DNA of 64,000 nucleotides from Natronosporangium sp035305625 (GTDB taxonomy: Bacteria; Actinomycetota; Actinomycetes; Mycobacteriales; Micromonosporaceae), in the NCBI GenBank assembly GCA_963809545.1, contig CAWEKD010000005.1, forward strand, positions 620,001-684,000, read 5' to 3'. The notes under the pieces were generated by a model. It made no database searches. It saw only the letters and a program-made list of their open reading frames with translations, and was not told where the DNA came from. The position numbers were made by a program, and so were the translations under genes. Of the stretch, positions 59,631-64,000 are shown piece by piece (within the stretch, counting starts at the first letter, position 1; each line of letters opens with the position of its first letter).

Positions 59631-60722
59631 TCAGCTCTTCCGAGGCGATCCGCTCTTCCGCTTGGGGGGGACGTTCGCCTTCGGCTTCGGAGGGATGTTG
59701 GCCGACGGGGGCACCCGCTTGGCCGGCCCCTTCTTCGGGTGGACCGGCTTGGCGCCCGGCTTGGGGGCCAGCTTCTTACCGTCGATGGCCGGAGCCGCCC
59801 CGGTCTTGCCGTCCTTGCCCGGCTTGCCCTTACCGTCGCTCTTGCCCTTGGCCGCCGTCCCTCCCCGGCCGGAGCCGCCCGCGGTCGCCGTCGCCATCGC
59901 CGGCGGCGGGTACTTGCGCAACACCCACTGCTGCTGGAGCAGGGAGATCACGTTCTGCACCACCCAGTAGAGGATCACCCCGAGTGGGAAGAACAGACCA
60001 GAGAACAGCAGCATGGCGGGGAAGCCGTAGACCATCAGCCGCTGCATCATCAGCTGGGTCGGGTCGGTGGCCCAACCGGTCTTCAGCACCATCTGCCGGG
60101 CGGTGAGGAAGGTGGTGGCCATCATCAGCAGCACCAGCACCCCGAGCACGATCCGGGTGGTGGTGAGGCTGGCCCCCAGCTCGGCGAACCGGCCGAAGTT
60201 CTCGTCGAAGAACCGGGCGGCGATCGGCGCCCCGAACAGCTGGGCCAGCGAGGCGCTCTCAAACTGCTCGAAGGTCCAGGTGTAGAGGGTGGTCTTCGAG
60301 CCCTCGAGCGTCGCCTCACCCGCCCGCACGGCCGCTGGTCGCTGCGGGTCCAGTCGGCGCAGGATCCAGAACAGACTGATGAAGACCGGGATCTGCAGCA
60401 GGATCGGCAAGCACCCCATCAGGGGGTTGACCTTCTCCTTCTGGTAGAGCTCCATCATCTCCTTCTGGAGCGTCTCCCGGTCACCCTTGTGCTTCTCCTG
60501 CAGCTCCTTCAGCTTCGGCTGCAGCGCCTGCATCGCCCGCTGCGACTTGATCTGCTTGACGAACAGCGGGAACAGGATCAGCCGGATCGTGATCACCAGG
60601 AAGATGATCGCCAGGATCCAGTCCCAGTTGGTGTTCAGGAACTCCTGGCCTTCCAGGAACGACCAGACGTCGTGCCACCGCAGCAAAATCCAGGAGATAG
60701 CGGTGTACAGCCAGTTCAGCAC
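59631..60722 (-). CDS. yidC: Membrane protein insertase YidC
   Basis: Inserts membrane proteins with or without Sec. From the GTG at 60722, 363 residues with the five-helix YidC/Oxa1 core: LAIIFLVITIRLILFPLFVK, KELQEKHKGDRETLQKEMME, NPLMGCLPILLQIPVFISLF, LMMQRLMVYGFPAMLLFSGL and GVILYWVVQNVISLLQQ. The conserved Arg in the groove is in TIRLILF. The C-terminal 80 residues are a basic Lys/Pro/Gly tail. It starts seven bases before the end of yidD. Confidence 0.97.
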   Translation of the reverse strand: MLNWLYTAISWILLRWHDVWSFLEGQEFLNTNWDWILAIIFLVITIRLILFPLFVKQIKSQRAMQALQPKLKELQEKHKGDRETLQKEMMELYQKEKVNPLMGCLPILLQIPVFISLFWILRRLDPQRPAAVRAGEATLEGSKTTLYTWTFEQFESASLAQLFGAPIAARFFDENFGRFAELGASLTTTRIVLGVLVLLMMATTFLTARQMVLKTGWATDPTQLMMQRLMVYGFPAMLLFSGLFFPLGVILYWVVQNVISLLQQQWVLRKYPPPAMATATAGGSGRGGTAAKGKSDGKGKPGKDGKTGAAPAIDGKKLAPKPGAKPVHPKKGPAKRVPPSANIPPKPKANVPPKRKSGSPRKS

Positions 60723-61018
60723 CGTGCGGCTCCAGTTGGGTCAGCGTGGGGCACCGGGTCGTAACCCCCAGGATGGAAGGGGTGGCAGCGCAGCAGCCGC
60801 CGGATCGTCAAACCGGTGCCTTTGACGGCTCCGTGGTGGGCGAGCGCCTGTAATGCGTACGCGCTGCAGGAGGGATAGAACCGGCAGCGCGCCGGCAAGA
60901 CCGGGCTCAACCATCGACGGTACGCGACGATCGGACCGGCCAGCACCCGAGCGAATCCAGAGGTGAGCGGTTGCCCCGTCCGCTCGTGCGTGGGGCGAGG
61001 GTTAGGTCGGTCACTCAT
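60716..61018 (-). CDS. yidD: Membrane protein insertion efficiency factor YidD
   Basis: Small membrane-associated helper of YidC. From the ATG at 61018, 100 residues with the conserved IVAYRRWLSPVLPARCRFYP, SCSAYALQALAHHGAVKG, IRRLLRCHPFHPGGYDPVP, including the conserved cysteines. The start overlaps rnpA's end by eight bases and the stop overlaps yidC by seven, so the three are translationally linked. Confidence 0.96.
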   Translation of the reverse strand: MSDRPNPRPTHERTGQPLTSGFARVLAGPIVAYRRWLSPVLPARCRFYPSCSAYALQALAHHGAVKGTGLTIRRLLRCHPFHPGGYDPVPHADPTGAARC

Positions 61019-61400
61019 GCTTCCCGCCCTCCTGCCTGGCTGTCGCTCCATGCCGAGCCAGCTCCCGCCGGACCGCGGTCCGCAGCGCGGCGGCCAGATC
61101 CCGCGACAGGTCCGCCCACCGGGCGGTGGCGGCGGCCGGGAGTGCCCGGACCACCAATAGTGCCCCGTTCGGCAAGACCGACAGGTGTTCCCGTACCAGG
61201 TGCCGGAGTCGGCGGCGCACCCGATTACGGACTACGGCGCCGCCGACCGCTCGGGAGACGATGAAACCGGCCCGGGGCGGCGCCGACGCATCGGTGAGCC
61301 GCAGGTGGACCACCAGGGTGCCGCGACCGACGCGCCGGCCTTCCCGCAGCGCGGCCGTGAACTCATCCCGGCGGCGCAACCGGTGCGCCCGGTCGAGCAT
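61011..61400 (-). CDS. rnpA: Ribonuclease P protein component
   Basis: Protein subunit that helps RNase P mature the 5' end of tRNAs. 129 residues starting at the ATG at 61400 (MLDRAHRLRRRDEF). The RNR-type signature RAVGGAVVRNRVRRRLRHLV is intact. It is in the conserved rpmH-rnpA-yidD-yidC order, 26 bp after rpmH. Confidence 0.95.
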   Translation of the reverse strand: MLDRAHRLRRRDEFTAALREGRRVGRGTLVVHLRLTDASAPPRAGFIVSRAVGGAVVRNRVRRRLRHLVREHLSVLPNGALLVVRALPAAATARWADLSRDLAAALRTAVRRELARHGATARQEGGKHE

Positions 61401-61426
61401 GTAGTCTCCCTCCGGCCCGGGGCCGG

Positions 61427-61564
61427 TCAGGCCGACAGGCGAGCGCGTCCCTTGGCGCGGCGGGCGCGGATGATGGCGCGGCCGGCGCGGGTGCGCATCC
61501 GCAGCCGGAAGCCGTGGGTCTTCTTGCGGCGGCGGTTGTTCGGCTGGAAGGTGCGCTTGCTCAC
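61427..61564 (-). CDS. rpmH: 50S ribosomal protein L34
   Basis: 45 residues starting at the GTG at 61564 (MSKRTFQPNNRRRKKTHGF), with GGAGA upstream. It has the full RMRTRAGRAIIRARRAKGR signature. It is the first gene of the rpmH-rnpA-yidD-yidC-jag-rsmG operon, divergent from dnaA. Confidence 0.98.
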   Translation of the reverse strand: MSKRTFQPNNRRRKKTHGFRLRMRTRAGRAIIRARRAKGRARLSA

Positions 61565-62193
61565 GTCAGGTTCTCCATCGACTGGTACGGGGTGGGCATC
61601 TCTCACGATCCGGACAGATCGTGCCGCATGCCACAGGCGGCCAACACCCAAGAGTAGCAAGCGAGAACCGGCCGGCTGGGCATGGTCAACCCAGGTCCGG
61701 TCCTGCGTGCCCCGCTCATGGCCGCCGCCCCGCGCCCCCGCCGGCGGGTCCACCCCACGGGTCTCCCCCACCGGCGGGCCGGATCAGTCATCCGGCGCCC
61801 GGACAGCACAATCCCGGAAACTCCGGGGATACCGCGACAAACCTATCGCCCTGATGTGAACAACGGTTGTCTTCCTGTGGACAACACTGTTAGCGTGCCC
61901 GTCTGCCGGTTCCTACACCGGGGCCGGTTGGTCGGCGACCAACCGGAACTCCCGGGGCCGGTCGGTCGTTCGCCTCCATGTCTCTACCTGCGGAAACGCT
62001 GGTGGAACCGGAGCGTCGACCGGCTGGTTGGGGGCAACGGAGCCGGTTGTACACAGGCTGTGGACAATACACAGGCTGTGGAAAACATGTGGACAACCAC
62101 GGCCGGGACGGTGGACGACCCGGTGGATAGACCGGTGGATAAACCATCCGGGTAACCCGGTAACAGCGGCGGTACCGGGCGGGGGGTGACGAC
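61565..62193. other. rpmH-dnaA intergenic region (629 bp)
   Basis: No credible gene. The right half carries the DnaA-box cluster described separately; the left half, next to rpmH, is expected to hold its promoter, but no convincing -35/-10 pair was identified. Confidence 0.7.
61855..62142. promoter_or_regulatory. DnaA-box cluster upstream of dnaA
   Basis: TGTGAACAA (61855-61863), TGTGGACAA (61876-61884, 62059-62067, 62088-62096), TTGTACACA (62047-62055), TGTGGAAAA (62077-62085), and GGTGGATAG/GGTGGATAA (62122-62130, 62134-62142). Three are exact actinobacterial boxes. The cluster is the likely autoregulatory region of dnaA and may add to origin function. Confidence 0.75.
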
Positions 62194-63936
62194 GTGGCGG
62201 AGGCGGCCATGGGCACGGGTGGACGGGACGACCTGGCCACAGTGTGGCGGGACGCCACCGAAGAGATGGTGGACACGATCGTCTCCGCCCAGCAGCGGGC
62301 CTATCTTCGGCAGACTCGACTCCGAGCGATCGTCGAGGACACCGCGCTGTTGGCGGTGCCGGACGCATTCACCCGGGACCAGATCGAAACCAAGCTGCGC
62401 CCGGCGATCACCGAGGCGCTCTCCCGACGGCTAGGCCGACCGGTCCAGGTCGCGGTGATCCTCGCTCCCAGCGACCCGCCGCCCGCCGACCCCGGTCCGG
62501 CCAACCCACCCACCGGTTACCCGGTCGGACACCCCCCCGCCGGCACCGCCAGCGTCGCACCGCCTGCTCCCCGTACCTCGGACCCTGGTTGGGGAGAGCC
62601 CGCGGGCGGCCCCGACCCCTATCAAGAGCGCCCCGTGGGGTGGCTGCCCACCGGATATGTCCGGCAGTCGGCGCCGCCGGCCCACTCCGGTGGCGCAGAC
62701 CCCGCGGGACACCGGATCCGGGAACTGTCCGGCGACAACCTGGGCTACCACCGGCCGTACGACCCGGGACTCGGCCCGTCCGACTATCCAGTTCGGGACT
62801 ACCCGGGGCGGGAGTACCCCGGCTCGGGGCCGACCACCTCCCGCGAAAGCGGCCCGGGCCGGGAGCCCCGCTGGGCCGCCCCGACCGGCGCCGGTACCGC
62901 CGGGGGCAACCGGCTCAACCCCAAGTACACGTTCGAGACATTCGTGATCGGCTCCTCCAACCGGTTCGCGCACGCGGCCGCGGTGGCGGTGGCGGAGTCA
63001 CCGGCCAAGGCGTACAACCCGCTGTTCATCTACGGCAGCTCTGGGCTGGGCAAGACTCACCTACTGCACGCGATCGGCCACTACGCCTCCCAGCTGGGCA
63101 ACGCCCGAGCGGTCCGGTACGTGTCCACCGAGGAGTTCACCAACGACTTCATCAACTCGGTGCGGGACGACAAGACCAGCGCGTTCCAGCGCCGCTACCG
63201 CGACGTCGACGTACTGCTGATCGACGACATCCAGTTCCTGGAGAGCCGGGAGCGGACCCAGGAGGAGTTCTTCCACACTTTCAACACCCTGCACAACGCC
63301 AATAAGCAGATTGTGATCACCTCGGACCGGTCCCCGAAGCAGCTGTCGACGCTGGAGGACCGGCTGCGCACCCGGTTCGAGTGGGGGCTGCTGGCCGACA
63401 TCCAGCCCCCGGACCTGGAGACGCGGATCGCGATCCTGCAGAAGAAGGCGGCCCAGGAGCGGCTGCACGCCCCGCCGGAGGTGCTGGAGTTCATCGCCAG
63501 CCGGATCGCCAACTCCATCCGGGAGCTGGAGGGGGCGCTGATCCGCGTGACCGCGTTCGCCTCCCTGACCCGCTCACCGGTGGAGCTGTCCCTGGCGGAG
63601 GAGGTGCTGCGGGACTTCATTCCGGACGGGGACGAGCCGAAGGTGACGGTGGAGCAGATCATGGCCTCCACCGCCGAGTACTTCGGGGTCAGCCTGGAGG
63701 ACCTGCGCGGCCACTCCCGTTCCCGGGTGTTGGTCAACGCCCGACAGGTCGCGATGTACCTGTGCCGGGAGCTGACCGACCTGTCGCTACCGCGGATCGG
63801 GCAAGCGTTCGGGGGTCGGGACCACACCACCGTGATGCACGCGGACCGGAAGATCCGGCAGCAGATGGCCGAGCGGCGCTCCCTGTTCAACCAGATCGCT
63901 GAGCTGACCAACCGGATCAAGCAGACCACCGGCTGA
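62194..63936 (+). CDS. dnaA: Chromosomal replication initiator protein DnaA
   Basis: AAA+ initiator that binds DnaA boxes at oriC and opens the DNA. 580 residues from the GTG at 62194, with GGGGGGTGA upstream. Domain I is residues 1-95 (DLATVWRDATEEMVDTIVS), domain II is a long Pro/Gly/Tyr-rich linker (96-240), domain III holds Walker A GSSGLGKTH at 281-289 and Walker B LLIDDIQFLE, and domain IV ends with the DnaA signature (LPRIGQAFGGRDHTTVMHA). The long linker is normal for this group. oriC itself is expected just downstream, beyond the window end. Confidence 0.98.
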   Translation: MAEAAMGTGGRDDLATVWRDATEEMVDTIVSAQQRAYLRQTRLRAIVEDTALLAVPDAFTRDQIETKLRPAITEALSRRLGRPVQVAVILAPSDPPPADPGPANPPTGYPVGHPPAGTASVAPPAPRTSDPGWGEPAGGPDPYQERPVGWLPTGYVRQSAPPAHSGGADPAGHRIRELSGDNLGYHRPYDPGLGPSDYPVRDYPGREYPGSGPTTSRESGPGREPRWAAPTGAGTAGGNRLNPKYTFETFVIGSSNRFAHAAAVAVAESPAKAYNPLFIYGSSGLGKTHLLHAIGHYASQLGNARAVRYVSTEEFTNDFINSVRDDKTSAFQRRYRDVDVLLIDDIQFLESRERTQEEFFHTFNTLHNANKQIVITSDRSPKQLSTLEDRLRTRFEWGLLADIQPPDLETRIAILQKKAAQERLHAPPEVLEFIASRIANSIRELEGALIRVTAFASLTRSPVELSLAEEVLRDFIPDGDEPKVTVEQIMASTAEYFGVSLEDLRGHSRSRVLVNARQVAMYLCRELTDLSLPRIGQAFGGRDHTTVMHADRKIRQQMAERRSLFNQIAELTNRIKQTTG

Positions 63937-63957
63937 ACCACCGACCGCACCAGTCCG

Positions 63958-63994
63958 ACCCGGATCCGGACCACCGATCCGGGTCGACATTTTT
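63958..63994 (+). terminator. Intrinsic terminator of dnaA
   Basis: ACCCGGATC (63958-63966) pairs with GATCCGGGT (63976-63984) around a 9-base loop, followed by CGACATTTTT. Confidence 0.75.
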
Positions 63995-64000
63995 GCGGCA

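Noticed and set aside
59016..60764. A 582-residue plus-strand frame.
   Set aside because: Antisense to jag and yidC, which have conserved motifs and order.
61682..62155. Open frames in the rpmH-dnaA gap.
   Set aside because: Composition is non-coding, and they overlap the DnaA-box cluster.
63937..64000. oriC between dnaA and dnaN.
   Set aside because: Only 64 bp follow dnaA, and they hold the terminator; oriC would be outside the window.
1..64000. CRISPR arrays, insertion sequences, prophage and rRNA genes.
   Set aside because: No regular repeat-spacer array, transposase motif, phage gene or rRNA-like segment was seen.

Overview
The window is a GC-rich (roughly 70%) actinobacterial chromosome segment that ends just downstream of dnaA. 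Protein family content (DUF4192, DUF5318, DUF6584, DUF1707, the tRNA adenosine deaminase-associated protein, the split MurJ/pseudokinase arrangement) and GTG/TTG-rich, often leaderless starts suggest a member of the Micromonosporaceae; I cannot name a genus. From memory, long stretches match the Mycobacterium tuberculosis order rpsF-ssb-rpsR-rplI-dnaB, ino1-PadR-DUF5318-ponA-GT87, and pcnA-mviN-sigM-rsmA-trxB-trxA-cwlM-GNAT-parB-parA-rsmG-jag-yidC-yidD-rnpA-rpmH-dnaA, so most of the window is the conserved replication-origin-proximal core.

Layout. 1-9.6 kb: housekeeping and metabolic genes (DUF4192 fragment, fdhD, EamA exporter, a frameshifted PHP protein, an M48 protease, tyrA, the tadA pair, a PLP aminotransferase). 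9.9-16.2 kb: a Met/Arg-rich membrane protein, a cyclophilin, a rhomboid protease, an unrecognised membrane protein coupled to an LCM-type methyltransferase, then dnaB. 16.3-18.2 kb: DnaA-box-like sites, a strong terminator, and rplI-rpsR-ssb-rpsF. 18.4-28.1 kb: a secreted anchored protein, an endonuclease IV-like protein, membrane glycosyltransferases with a methyltransferase, a class A penicillin-binding protein and DUF5318. 28.1-34.3 kb: a palindromic operator, PadR and ino1, twin DUF6584 genes, NfeD-flotillin, and a membrane-anchored protein. 34.4-47.6 kb: cca, murJ, a large AsnB fusion inserted on the opposite strand, the MurJ-type pseudokinase, sigM and its anti-sigma partner, trxB-trxA, cwlM and a GNAT gene. 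47.7-53.8 kb: a LAL-type LuxR regulator, a PLP aminotransferase coupled to a Ddl-like ATP-grasp enzyme, and a HIT-like protein. 54-64 kb: DnaA boxes and parS sites, a DUF1707 protein, parB-parA, rsmG-jag-yidC-yidD-rnpA-rpmH, and dnaA.

How the genes work together. The right end couples chromosome replication (dnaA, dnaB, ssb), segregation (parAB/parS), ribosome and RNA processing (rpmH, rnpA, rsmG) and membrane insertion (yidC, yidD, jag). A cell-envelope theme runs through the rest: murJ, its pseudokinase, CwlM, a class A PBP, a Ddl-like ligase, GT-C-like membrane glycosyltransferases and flotillin/NfeD. The most unusual item is the 983-residue protein at 37699-40650, an asparagine synthase (glutamine-hydrolysing) fused to a domain that reads like a coenzyme F420-0 gamma-glutamyl ligase, placed between murJ and the pseudokinase. 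Six apparent single-base frameshifts (PHP gene, cwlM twice, GNAT, LuxR, parA) are either assembly errors or real inactivation; four of them fall within 2.5 kb. No CRISPR array, insertion sequence, prophage, rRNA or tRNA was seen.
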